In this document: piece after piece, positions 22,145 to 32,815 of the stretch | How positions within the stretch are numbered: position 1 is the stretch's first letter | Layout of the letters: each line of letters begins with the position of its first letter | NCBI RefSeq assembly: GCF_026210795.1 | Contig: NC_089440.1 | Coordinates: forward strand, 3,224,001 to 3,288,000 | Origin: Rhizophagus irregularis | Taxonomy: Eukaryota > Glomeromycota > Glomeromycetes > Glomerales > Glomeraceae | Length of the DNA stretch: 64,000 nucleotides | Direction: 5' to 3' | Position numbers and translations under genes: made by a program | Notes under the pieces: generated by a model | What the model saw: the letters and a program-made list of their open reading frames with translations, nothing else | Database searches by the model: none | Told to the model about the DNA's origin: nothing

Positions 22145-22492
22145 TTATTCTTTTACGCCAAAACTTTCTAATTCCTTTAGAGTATTTTCAATATCCAATA
22201 TCAATTTATCATCACTAGATTGTAATTCTTCATCATCTCTTGTGTTATTTATAACATTGTTGGAATTGTTTGTAGTGTTGTATAATAAATCACCTGCTGC
22301 TAAATTATCTAATTCTTCAATTAATGATTCATTTTTAAATTTTATTTGTTTAAAAGACTTTTTTGAAGACGATGTTGATTTTAATGAAGTTGGTTTCAAA
22401 TTTGTGTACGGAGCTGGTTTGGAATGTTGGTGTCTCGTATAATATTTTTGTGTTCTGTTTCGTGAAAATTTACTAATATTTTGCGGTGGCAT
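22145..22492 (-). CDS. Hypothetical protein, 115 aa
   Basis: An intronless frame starting MPPQNISKFSRNRTQKYYTR. The N-terminal half is basic and Ser/Lys-rich (LKSTSSSKKSFKQIKFK); the C-terminal half is acidic with an Asn run (TTNNSNNVINNTRDDEEL) and an amphipathic end (DKLILDIENTLKELESFGVKE) that could form a short helix. No family is recognised and no signal peptide is seen. The basic-then-acidic layout suits a small nuclear or RNA-associated protein, but that is a guess. It is convergent with the WW-domain gene. Confidence 0.55.
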   Translation of the reverse strand: MPPQNISKFSRNRTQKYYTRHQHSKPAPYTNLKPTSLKSTSSSKKSFKQIKFKNESLIEELDNLAAGDLLYNTTNNSNNVINNTRDDEELQSSDDKLILDIENTLKELESFGVKE

Positions 22493-23731
22493 GTTGTATA
22501 GCGTGAATATTGAGAAGAATATGAATGGAAAATGGAAATAAAAAAAAGTTTTTCTTTATGTATAAGAAAAAGAAAAAATCCACTTTTTTCCTGATCTAAT
22601 GTTCAATAAGCGCTTTTGTAAATCTCTCGACTTATCATCAAGAAAGACCTTGCGAATTATTCTTTATCTTTTTTTCTGTTTACTAGATTAAGTTGAAGTT
22701 TTATTTATACAAAGGATCTTTTTTTTTTTTTAAAAAAAAAGTGCAGATTACTAATTGTATGTGAAAATTTGTGTTACGATTATCTTTAATGCAGGTCGTT
22801 TCTTCATTGTGTTTATATTGGATAACATTTTAGTCGAAATGTTCATCATACAGTTAGTATATAACGTTAAATTGTAGTAAATTTTCTTGCATCAATTCAT
22901 CAATTTCAGAAGTTTCACGATTCTCATTTTGGATACTCTTCCAGATTGTATTTTTGAAACTTTATTATAGATGCCTGAAATGTTATATACTTACTTTTTA
23001 TAGCTAAAAATTGAAAATAATTTACAAAATATATCCAATTATGGGCATATGAATATTTTTGTCAATACGCTAAGTTGTAAAGAAATACAGATATGTGGTT
23101 CAGTTCTTACGTATTCCTTTATTAAAAATATTTTGAAAGGATATTAAGACTGGGAAAAAAATATCAATTTTTACTTAAAAAAAGGAAATTTTTTGGATAA
23201 GAATAATCCAAGATTAGCTTGTGCGATTTACTGGTTGTTCCTGCTTGATGGATTGAGAAAGATTTAATCAAACTTTTGAGATGAAAATATTTTTTTCTAT
23301 CCTTATAAAATTTAGCAACATCATTGTTAATTTGTTAGCTAAAGAAATGAAGAAATAATGTATTGGGATGATCAGCAATGTAACACGATATCCCCACAAT
23401 TATAATTACAGTATAATTATATAAAAAATTTTTTCATTTTTGCTTGTATTAAATTTCTAAGTTAATTAAAGTAAAGTATTGAAATGCCATTATAATTAAC
23501 ATTGTAAATACTGTATTATTAATTTCTATGGATTATTGGAAGATCGATTATCTAACAAACTACAAACTAACATTATATGAGATTTTTGACATCATTATGT
23601 ATCTTATTATTTATATAAATTACATAAATTATCTCAAGAATCAACGAATAATTACTTATTACGAAGATGATTTTATTTCTATAACCTTTTTTCTCATTTC
23701 CATCATATATACATAATATTCAAAGAAAATA
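22493..23731. other. Intergenic region
   Basis: About 1.2 kb between two minus-strand genes, so it includes the promoter of the 115-residue gene and the 3' flank of the PHD gene. It is AT-rich with scattered poly(T) and no repeat or coding signal that I can support. Confidence 0.5.
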
Positions 23732-25969
23732 TTACTTTATAACAGGAAAGATTCGTCCGCGTTTGATAGTTTTCTTTCGATCCATGGTGCCTTCCCTAAA
23801 AGCTAATTCTCCAAAATTTAAGCAAGGAATTAGATTGGGCGGCAATAACGACATAATGTTAAAATCTGCATCATCAGCATCTATTAATCCAACTGGTTTA
23901 CTTGTCGTAATAACTCTCTTTGAAGGAGAATAGCCATCATCACTTGATGAGTCATCTCCACCATTTCCCATTGTGTTGCTCTTTCCTGGTGTCAAGTAAC
24001 CTTTATCCTTTGAAACCATTGTTCTTTGTGATCGTGAATCAGTTCCTTTGATCGGAGTAATACATTTATTAGTATGTGAGCCATTATTATTATTATTATT
24101 ATTAGAAGTAACAACACGCTTGCTTGTAGGCGTATACTCGTTCTTTGATGGATTAGTATGCGAGCCATTATTATTATTATTATTATTAGAAGTAACAACA
24201 CGCTTGTTTGTAGGTGTATACTCGTTCTTTGATGGTGAGTGAACACGTTTTAGAGCTGGGGTAGCAGGATTTCTATTAGGTGAGCTAGCATGTTTCCTGG
24301 CTGGAACAATATTCTTTCCAGCTAAGGTTGAAAATCTTCCGGGTACCCTACAGTCACTCAACGACTTAGAAGTATATATACTTTGTTTGATAGTAATGGG
24401 ATTTGGAATAGGGGTCGGCTTGAAGATTGTCCTCGTGAAGGGACTCGTGAAGGAGTTCGTGAGGGAGTTCGTGAAAGAGTTCGTTATAGGCCTCGTGAGG
24501 GAGTTCGTGAGGGAGTTCGTGATGGGCTTCGTGATGGGCTTCGTGAAAGAGTTCATGATGGGTTTTGTGAGAGAGTTCGGGATGGGTTTTGGGATGGGTT
24601 TCGAGATGGGTCTCGAGATGGGTCTCGGGATGGGTCTCGGGATGGGTCTCGAGATGGGCCTCGAGATGGGTCTCGGGATGGGTCTCGAGATGGGCCTCGA
24701 GATGGGTTTCTGGATGGGTCTCGTGATGGGGTTCATGATAGGTTCCGTGAAAGTAATGGGGTTCGTGATGGGTTCCGTGAAAGTGATGGGGTTCGTGATG
24801 GGATTCGTGGTGGGATTTGTGGTGGGATTCGTGACAGGATTTGTGCCGGGATTCGTAATAGGATTTGCGCCCGGTGGAATATATTCTACGCTAGTAGTGG
24901 GTATTTCTACGATATTACTCCATTCCTCAGGAATAAAAATTTCATCAAAGTTCACTATAGACAAAGGGCATGTTTCAAATAATTTTCGAAGTTCAGATGC
25001 TGTATTGTGTCTCCTTTCAAACGGTTGAATTATCACTGGCAATAAACCTCTACGTTTTTTTTTCCGACTTTGACCAGATGGTGCTTTAGATTGCAATGAA
25101 CTATCAATATTATCTGATGATCCTTTTTTAACAGTTACCAAACATTTGTTTGATTGTTCTTGGTAAAAATCTTGCTTCCTTTTTTTGCTTGAATCATCAA
25201 TGTTTGTTGTTCCTTCATCGCAACCGGAAGCTTGCCGGTTAACAAATTCAATAGCGTCCTCCTTAAGCTTGTCATTATTAAGAGTTGAATTTGTATCGAT
25301 CTTTGCACTATTGACAGATCGGTTTCCATATAAAATCGATGATTCATTATTGGATTTCTGACATCTCGTGCAAAACCACTTTCCACTGATACTTTTCGCA
25401 ATACTATTACTGATTTTTGGGTCATGACACAATTGATGATAACCAACATTGCAGCCAAAACACACGCAGATAAAATTTAAGTATAATTCAGGTCCACCAC
25501 AAATAAAACAAGTAATTGAACGATTTCCAATCTTTTGTCTTTTTATTGCATTAGACACAGGTGTATCATCTTCACTTGATGATAGTTCTGGTATCCAAGA
25601 CTGCCAATCATCAAATACACGTGAATTATGGTTATTTTCACCAGTCACCGTGCTGTATGAATCATCTGTAATGGTACTTGAACTACAAGAATCTGCCTCG
25701 CTTTCTGAGATAACAATTACATCGGGCCAGTTTGTTTTTGGTTTAGTATTATTATTATTGTTCAAAGCAGGACACTTCGTGTCATTTTCGGCGTCAGAAT
25801 CTGTTTCGGAATCATTAGAGTCATAATTAAAGCTCATACTTTCATCAGAGGAAGAAGGTGGTGACGGAGACCAATAATTCTTATCTTGTGGGTCCAATCT
25901 ATTATGCTCATCTAAAATGTTACGGAAATCAGAAACGCGACGGCGTTTCCCTTTTAAATCGTTGTCCAT
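23732..25969 (-). CDS. PHD-finger protein with tetrapeptide-repeat low-complexity region
   Basis: A single-exon protein of 745 residues, MDNDLKGKRRRVSDFRNILD. An acidic Ser-rich N-terminus contains DVIVISESEAD (residues 83-93), a textbook SUMO-interacting pattern of hydrophobic core followed by acids. Residues 154-203 form a C4HC3 PHD finger: C154-x2-C157, C170-x2-C173, H178-x2-C181, C200-x2-C203, with the W before the last pair (GKWFC). A basic patch (SRKKKRRG) could be an NLS. About residues 365-530 are tetrapeptide repeats (NPIT, RPIS, RPIP, NSLT, KPIT types). Later, a 28-residue unit starting PSKNEYTPT and containing seven Asn occurs twice. It is presumably a nuclear histone-tail reader with no obvious enzymatic domain. 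It is divergent from the BRD8-like gene, 248 bp between starts. Confidence 0.85.
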   Translation of the reverse strand: MDNDLKGKRRRVSDFRNILDEHNRLDPQDKNYWSPSPPSSSDESMSFNYDSNDSETDSDAENDTKCPALNNNNNTKPKTNWPDVIVISESEADSCSSSTITDDSYSTVTGENNHNSRVFDDWQSWIPELSSSEDDTPVSNAIKRQKIGNRSITCFICGGPELYLNFICVCFGCNVGYHQLCHDPKISNSIAKSISGKWFCTRCQKSNNESSILYGNRSVNSAKIDTNSTLNNDKLKEDAIEFVNRQASGCDEGTTNIDDSSKKRKQDFYQEQSNKCLVTVKKGSSDNIDSSLQSKAPSGQSRKKKRRGLLPVIIQPFERRHNTASELRKLFETCPLSIVNFDEIFIPEEWSNIVEIPTTSVEYIPPGANPITNPGTNPVTNPTTNPTTNPITNPITFTEPITNPITFTEPIMNPITRPIQKPISRPISRPIPRPISRPISRPIPRPIPRPISRPISKPIPKPIPNSLTKPIMNSFTKPITKPITNSLTNSLTRPITNSFTNSLTNSFTSPFTRTIFKPTPIPNPITIKQSIYTSKSLSDCRVPGRFSTLAGKNIVPARKHASSPNRNPATPALKRVHSPSKNEYTPTNKRVVTSNNNNNNNGSHTNPSKNEYTPTSKRVVTSNNNNNNNGSHTNKCITPIKGTDSRSQRTMVSKDKGYLTPGKSNTMGNGGDDSSSDDGYSPSKRVITTSKPVGLIDADDADFNIMSLLPPNLIPCLNFGELAFREGTMDRKKTIKRGRIFPVIK
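24070..24238 (-). repeat. Two tandem 84-nt coding repeats with AAT/ATT tract
   Basis: Two near-identical 84-nt units, one starting near 24071 and the other near 24155, each with a seven-codon Asn run. They encode the duplicated 28-residue unit of the PHD protein. Only a few substitutions separate them, so the duplication looks recent. Confidence 0.85.
24383..24868 (-). repeat. 12-nt-period coding minisatellite (tetrapeptide array)
   Basis: About 40 degenerate 12-nt units encode x-P-I-x tetrapeptides (NPIT, then RPIS/RPIP, then NSLT/NSFT/KPIT). Unit types cluster along the array, indicating successive local expansions. All units keep the frame, and the opposite strand is also open in two frames simply because the unit is a multiple of three and lacks stop complements. 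Confidence 0.85.
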
Positions 25970-26217
25970 ATCGCCTAATCTATGTTAGTAGAAAACTGTT
26001 TTGGGAAAATCGGAAAATCTGGTTAAATAAACAAATTCTAAAACTGGGAAACGCCCAAAACAATGTGTCACTGATCAAATCAAGGGTATGATCCCGTGAA
26101 TATGTGACTATGTGACTAAGCCACCCAAGTTTACATCACTTTCACACTCATATGACTTCATGTCAACACTGCTTCAAAAGCGAAATTGAAATCTAGATCT
26201 GTGTTAGATCTCAGAGT

Positions 26218-29200
26218 ATGGCGAACCCACAAGTTGATGAGGATTCTTGGACAACTTTTGAAAAACTCTTGCTTATACAATCTGTTTATAAGCATGGAGA
26301 TAATTACCTTGCCATTTCACGTACATTGAAACATCATCCAATGGTTTCTCATACCCCAGATTTTTTTACTGTAAAGGTTGATTTATCGATCTAAAAACGA
26401 TCTTATTCCAAGAAAAATTTTTTTTTATTATTTGTTTTCTTGTTTGATCTTCAACCAACTGTTTCTATTATTAACTTTTTTTGTTTATAACTTATATTAG
26501 AACTGTGCCAATAAATATAACAGTTTAGTAGATCCATTAAAGAATGAAGCAGAAATTGAAGAGTATGTTTTTTATTTAACGATCCTTTGGGATATTTAGT
26601 TCATGTATCAATGGATCTATAAAATTAGAATATTATAAAAATCGAGAAATTTAATTCTATCACGGTTTTTTGGGTTTATTGAACAATGTATGATAATTAG
26701 ATCTTGGAATTCATTTTTTTTTTATTTTTCTTTCATTAATCCTGAATAAAACATCAAAACGAAAAAAAACGATAATTTTAGTGAGCATAAAAAGAGATCT
26801 GGAGAATATGTAAATGGTATTGGAGAAGATTTTATTTATATTTTCCAATTTTTTTTTTAAACCAATTGTCCAAGAAATGTTAACATTTTATAAAATTATT
26901 TTATTATATTGTCTCGAAATTATTAACAGACAAGCAACGTATGCCATGGACCGCGAAATTAGCTCGTCAGCTTTATCATGAACGTATTGTTGAATTGAAA
27001 TCAGATATTAAGTTAACCGAAAAAAAATTTCGGTAAAAGAGCAGCTAAATTCTTTAAATTGGCATTTTATAAGTTAATGCAGATCGAATATTAAAATTAT
27101 TCGTTCGTTATCTATTTATAAAAGGGATATTGTGAACGAAATCGATGACATTAAGTCAGGAAAATCCGATAGTAAATTTATCGAAATAATAAAAAAAAGG
27201 GAACTAGAGAAGTCATCAATGGCAGAAGTATCTAAAGAATCAACTGATACAATTTCTGACGTGAACGTTAAAATTGAACCTCCCGTAATTCTGTCGGATA
27301 ATATTGAATCTGTAATACCGATGGACGTTGATACAACAAGTGCAGTAATAGAAAAAGAAATACTAACAGAACCACAAATAGAAATCAAACCAATAAACAT
27401 AGAAATGGATCCGTCATCAACGGCAGGAGTTATGAAAAATGATGTGAATCCACTTCCGACATTAATATCAGTTGAAGTTAATAAAGATGTATTACAACCT
27501 CAAACACCAGCAACACCACTTGCTGAGCCAAGTGAAAATTTGGTTATTGATCCCTTAAAGGAACAAAATGTTCAAGCGGCAACAAATGGTGCTACAAATA
27601 TGGAGATACTAAAAGACAATATTGAACTTCCAGTGGAAGATGTAGTTAGTATGGATATTGACGATGAAAAATCTACAGAGAAACCTACAATTGAATCATC
27701 GGTTCCTGCCCTCGAATCAATATCTGAGACGGATGTCTCTAAAACTGAACAAGCTAAGAAAATGGTTGTTTCACCAAATACAGACTCCGTTACTGCAGAA
27801 GATACTCCGCAAACTATCGGTGGTGATGTTGCAATGGATCTATGTGAGCATAGTGTGGAATTCTTGCCAGAAGTTACCGGCGAAAGTCCCGAAAGAACCC
27901 ATTTTACTGAAAATCTTGTGTCTTCACCAACTTCGATGGAAGAAAATAAACAAGAAACTCTAACGTCTCAAGAACAGTTTGAATCCGAAGTTCAACCTAG
28001 TAAAATTACAGTTAAAGACGAAACAGAAAATAAAGAGACTGTTAAAGAAAAAGGCAAGGAACTAGAAATTTCGGAAATTACATCAAAACAATCTATAGTT
28101 CCAACAAAAGAAGAAACCGTACAAGAAATAGATATCATAAAATCAACAGAATCTTCGCTTACTGAGCCAGCTGCTGAAACAAAGACAAATAAGGATGTCA
28201 TCTCGGAAGAAGTCAAAGATGATGCTGGAAATATGAACGTGGTTGATTTGTCAGCTCTTCCGGAGGAAAATGAGGAGGATAAATACGATTCAAAAGAAAA
28301 GGCCATAGCTACACCCCAGACAGAATTCAAGGAACCTTTAACTTCCGGTGTCGGTGTAGTGCCTACCTCCCCAATTGTTGCCATAGCGACTACTCCTTCG
28401 GCACCACCTTCAACTCCTGGAGATCGTAAGCAAATATTTATACGAAGTTAAAAACTTATTATTTTTATTTAATTGTAATACTTTATTTGTTTTTAATAGT
28501 TCCCCCCCCAACACCCAATCTTCAATATGATACCGCACCAACTCCCAGTGGTGAAACATCTGGTATATTATTAATATTTGAGCATTTTTTTAATTCAAAG
28601 TTTGTCTCACATAATTTACTTATATAGATGATAAGAAACTTAAAACATGGCAGAAGCTAGTTAATATGATATTACATGAAATTAATAATCATCGGTTTGC
28701 TAGCGTTTTTCAAAATCCGATCAGAGAACAAGATGCGCCTGGCTATTATGACATAGTAAAACAGCCAATGGACTTAAAGAGTTTGAAAAAACGCCTTCGT
28801 GAAGGGGTAATTTTTATTCGATATATATTTCTCGGTATTTATTATAAAAAAGTTAAACGCAATTTTGTTTTAGACCATCCACGATACCAATTCATTTCAT
28901 CGTGATTTAATGTTAATGTTTATGAATGCCTCGGTGTTTAACAGAGAAGAAACAGATATTCACCAAATGGCGTTAGAAATGAAAGATCATGTTGAAACAC
29001 AAATCTTGGATTTTAGAAGAAGTGAAGGCTCAGGAGGGACACATGAGCCGGCTACACGAAGAAAGAGTATGGCCATAGACGGTATGAAACTACGGCGTCT
29101 TTAATTATCCAATTTTTATTTATAATATGAGGGAAATTTGACATTTTTAGAATATTTTATCAAAGTAATACTCAAATTTATTATTTATTATTCGTGATGG

Positions 29201-29393
29201 GTACTTTTATTCTTTCTATATAGCTAATGAAGCTGTCTACTTTACAAGCGATAGAAGAAGTGAAAACGATAGACCTACTGTTGCAAGTTCTTCACTCCGT
29301 GGTAAATTCAAGGATGATACTGCGGATCATCGACCAATAAAGAAGCCTAAAAGATTATCTGTCTCTTTAAAAAAATCTGAAAGGGATATCTAA
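26218..29393 (+). CDS. BRD8-like bromodomain protein (NuA4/TIP60 subunit)
   Basis: About nine exons, roughly 730 residues. The N-terminus MANPQVDEDSWTTFEKLLLI continues QSVYKHGDNYLAISRTL, the SANT-like start of BRD8, then KNCANKYNSLVDP and ARQLYHERIVELKSDIKLTE with IVNEIDDIKSGKSDSKFIE, which match the BRD8 coiled region in order. A long acidic Ser/Thr/Glu-rich linker follows (mostly one exon, 27123-28424). The C-terminal bromodomain (28628-29020) has TWQKLVNMILHEINNHRFAS, F.NPIREQDAPGYYDIVKQP, MDLKSLKKRLREG and NASVFNREETDIHQMALEM; the acetyl-lysine pocket Asn falls in FMNASVFNREE. The tail is basic (RPIKKPKRLSVSLKK). In animals and S. pombe (Bdc1) this family is part of the NuA4 histone acetyltransferase. 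It shares a 248-bp divergent promoter with the PHD gene. Confidence 0.88.
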
Positions 29394-29999
29394 ATATAAG
29401 ATTTTATTGAGCTATTATATCAACATTTCAAATTGTACCGTATTTACATTCTATTTAAATTTGAATTTGTCTTGGGTAAGATATTCCTAGTTGAAATTTA
29501 AGTTCTTCTCTATCCTTTCACTGTATTTTATTCTTATTATTTGTTTTGTAATTACAAATTTACAGTGAAATTTAATGATATATTGCAAGTATACTGATTG
29601 TAATAAAAGAAAAAATGGAGATAAGGTTCTCTAATTATAATTATTAAACGGATCCAGTTTTTTGATATTTTTAATATTCTGCGATTAAAAAGTTGCTTCA
29701 TTCCTTCGTAGAAAATGTGAGAATAGTAAATTTTATTTACAAACTTTTTCCAATATTTTAATCTACAATTCAGAAATGTGTGAATCATCTTAGTGAAATT
29801 GTTTCAAATATAAATCGCTGCAAAAAAAATAAAATATTTCGTTAGAAGACCCATGAAATAAATTAAAAATGAAAAATAATCAAAAAAAACAATCAGACCC
29901 AATTAATATTCTTTCGGAAGCTATCCTAAAGAATAAATATATTTAAACTTCGAGAATGTACATTGTATTAAAATTTTGATAATTCGTTTCCTGCATACC
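29394..29999. other. Convergent 3' intergenic stretch
   Basis: About 600 bp between the 3' ends of the BRD8-like and C2H2 genes. It is AT-rich and contains no feature beyond likely polyadenylation signals. Confidence 0.5.
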
Positions 30000-30897
30000 T
30001 TATTTTTTTGTATTCTGACTTAAAGATTGCCTATTTAAATTAGAACCTTTCTTTTGTACCTGAATTACTGGAGGGCGGCCTAATGTTTGATTACTAATAT
30101 TAATAACAGTTGGACCAACATCCACCGTGTTGTTATCATCAATAGTAATAGGATTATTAGGCACGCTCCCTAAAGGTCTCATATTAGGCTGTCTAGTCAA
30201 TTGGATTAATGCTTGTTGTTGTTGTTGCAGCTGCAGAAGATTAGGCGGAGACTGAGTTGCAACCATTGGTTGAAGTATAAAATTGTTATATTGTTGTCGC
30301 TTGATCATTTGTGCATTAGGAAGTCGCCCAAAAGGGTCGTCATATGTTATAGTTGGACTTATTTGTGACGTTAACATGTGAGAACCTTGTTGTAATCGAG
30401 ATTGCGTTGTTTGCTGCACACCTTGTAAATTTAAATTTAAATTTGGCAACATTGGAATTAAAATTTGTCCATTATTAATATTGCCCGTACCGCTCACAGT
30501 GGTGTTAATTACACCTGTATGAACGGTGGGATAAACATTATGAGACTGATTTATTTGTGAAGTCGCAACAAAATCAATAGAGGACTTCATCATAGCTGTA
30601 CTATTCTGTGGTGCTGTGACAGGAATTTCTATATAATAAAATATTAATGGGTAAGAATATTAAATTTAAAAGCAACTTCAACTTAAGAACATAATGATAA
30701 TAGTAGCACGTTCAGAAGAATTAAACGTGTTATTATGTACCGTCGTCATCGTTCACAAAATGTATTAAACGTGGTATTGCATTATCAACGTGTTGCTGCT
30801 CAACATGTTTCCACAACGACAACATAGAATCGAACTTGTCCGTACAGCCACCCCATTTACAATTATGTGTAATGTTTTGACTCGTTTGGTTTACCAT
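30000..30897 (-). CDS. Single C2H2 zinc-finger protein, Gln/Asn-rich
   Basis: Two exons, about 263 residues. Exon 1 gives MVNQTSQNITHNCKWGGCTD then KFDSMLSLWKHVEQQHV: a C-x4-C-x12-H-x4-H zinc finger at residues 13-35. Exon 2 starts EIPVTAPQNSTAMMKSS and is disordered, rich in Asn, Gln and hydrophobic residues, with LLQLQQQQQALIQLTRQP, GGxL-type turns and a basic end (VQKKGSNLNRQ). The CxWxxC finger with Gln-rich sequence is reminiscent of ARID2/Rsc9-type chromatin-remodeller subunits, but no ARID or RFX domain is present, so I leave the family open. It is presumably nuclear. It lies in tandem with the UBAP1-like gene, 220 bp apart. Confidence 0.75.
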
Positions 30898-31118
30898 GAT
30901 TTATTAATAAAAACGCGCAAAAACGATAACAAGATGATAGAACAAATTGTTCAAATTGTTCGGCGAATTTGAAAATTACTTATAATTACTTATGTTGTGT
31001 AACATCAAATGAATTTAACGGCTTTACGTCACTTTTTTTTGTACCACGGAAGAAGTTAAATAAAGATCTATATAACGTTTATTTTAAACACTTATACTTA
31101 TTATTATTATAATAAAAA

Positions 31119-32554
31119 TTATTGTAAATCTAATAAATAATTAGTTGCCTTTTGAAGATCGTAATCATGTCTTACTAACGCGTCAATAGCCTGCTCTTTT
31201 GTGAATCCCATGTTAATAAATTTGTTTATTAAATCAGAATTATCATCACTATCATGCTCCTCATTTTTAGGAGAAGACGATGATGTAGGCAATACCTCTT
31301 TAGGAGGAATAGGAGGGGTAGAATATGGTTGAAGTAAAGGACGACGCTCTTGACTAGACGATGGAGCCGAATAACTTTTAACGGGTGGAGTCGTATTGTT
31401 ATGAATATTTAAAGGTGTATTTTGAGAAATTTGTAGATTGGCAAGATTATTTGATAGAAGGTCCGGAGCAAAAGTCTGATTGGATAATTGAGATGGTAAA
31501 GGTGCTCCTACAGAAGGTTGAAGGAGTGGTGACGCATGAAATGACCTTGGATGGTTTTGGTTAGTAACCATCATATCATGATTAGCGGAGGTTCCCAAAA
31601 AATTAGAAGATCCAGTTACACCTCCATTCGCAACAAGATTGTTAGCTTCATTGGACGATATTGGTGACCTAATAAAAATTGATATGTCATCTTGAATTAT
31701 GTTTGATTGTTCCCAAGGTTTTCTAGGGGGATCCTCAAATTCCGAATAAAAGGATTTCACTGGTTTAGTCTAAAACAATCGAATTGGTTAAAATAGTAAA
31801 TAAAATAATTTAATATATAAACGATCTTGATTCAGCTATTTATTTTCATGGAAATAATGCAAATTGTAGCCGATATTTACCTCATCTCCCTCCTCCTTCG
31901 ATTTCATCTTCCCATGTAATACCATATCATCCGAAGCAGATCGTACATGTACTTTCTGTTCATCTATGACATTTTCGCTAACATTGATTATATTATTTCC
32001 GCTCTCTGCCTGTTGACTGGTCTTTCTTTGTGTATTATTTACTGGAACTGGTGTTAAAATTCTCAAATTTGTATCCAAAAATCCTGGAGCTATTTTTCTA
32101 GCTTCTTCTTTTTGTTTACGAATTCGTTCCTCTTGAAGTGCCTGTAATTTTTGAGCACGGAGTTGCGTTAATGTAGCATTCTCTTGTTTATATCTTTCGG
32201 ATTCTGCAATAATTTGTCGTTCTAACTGAAAATCATGATTTTTCTACAATAATATAGTAAATAATTGAGGTAATAAAAGTTAAATTGGCTATTATGGAAT
32301 TAAGAACAGCAATATAATTACTATTCGAATACTTGCTACTTGAGGCAGATCAAGGTTAAAATCTTGAGATAATGTTATCTAATAGAGTTATTTAAGAATT
32401 CGTTATAAGATTTTCGAAGTATCATGGCAAATGTAAAATGTTCAAATGTAAAATGTTTAAAACTTACAGATTTTAAAGCAGAAAATTGTGGTGCTAAAAT
32501 AAGAGGAACGTCTTCAGCTGCAGAATAAATCGAAGAAGCTGTCGTATGTGCCAT
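31119..32554 (-). CDS. UBA-domain protein, UBAP1-like ESCRT-I candidate
   Basis: Five or so exons. The N-terminus MAHTTASSIYSAAEDVPLIL then ITLSQDFNLDLPQVASI and NHDFQLERQIIAE follow the pattern of the UMA domain of human UBAP1 (DVPF...LPxxLQxV...YDFxLExxxIxxAE). A coiled stretch (LTQLRAQKLQALQEERIRKQ) follows, then a disordered Pro/Ser/Asn-rich centre. The last 45 residues are a UBA domain: DLINKFINMGFTKEQAIDAL / VRHDYDLQKATNYLLDL, with the MGF loop. UBAP1 joins ESCRT-I and binds ubiquitylated cargo at endosomes. Yeasts use Mvb12 instead, so a UMA+UBA protein would be an ancestral arrangement. The start could be further upstream (ATG at 32659). The weak UMA match is the main uncertainty; the UBA domain is secure. 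Confidence 0.72.
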
Positions 32555-32815
32555 AACAAGGGAAACTTGACCCTCAGATTTCTTAGTAACGTATTTGGAA
32601 GTTATGCAAGATTCGATTATCACGTGAATAGTTAAATTATAATTAAAAAAATAGATCAAAAGTAAAGTTTTACACTCAAATCATTGTTTCGACCAATCAA
32701 GTAGAATTTGAAACGTGAAAATATGTTTAAAATGTCCGCAGTTGCACGGATCCTCATCACACGTAATAAATACACATCTTCCCGCTTTTTACTTTTTTTA
32801 CAAATTTAAACAATC

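Noticed and set aside
23528-23716. 62-codon plus-strand frame
   Set aside because: Composed almost entirely of Ile, Tyr, Leu and Asn as expected from translated AT-rich DNA; no motif.
24383-25028. Long plus-strand frames rich in GMGLGMG or RDGSRDG repeats
   Set aside because: They are the antisense of the tetrapeptide array in the PHD gene. A 12-nt repeat unit without stop complements stays open in several frames, and the minus strand has the PHD finger and other conserved sequence.
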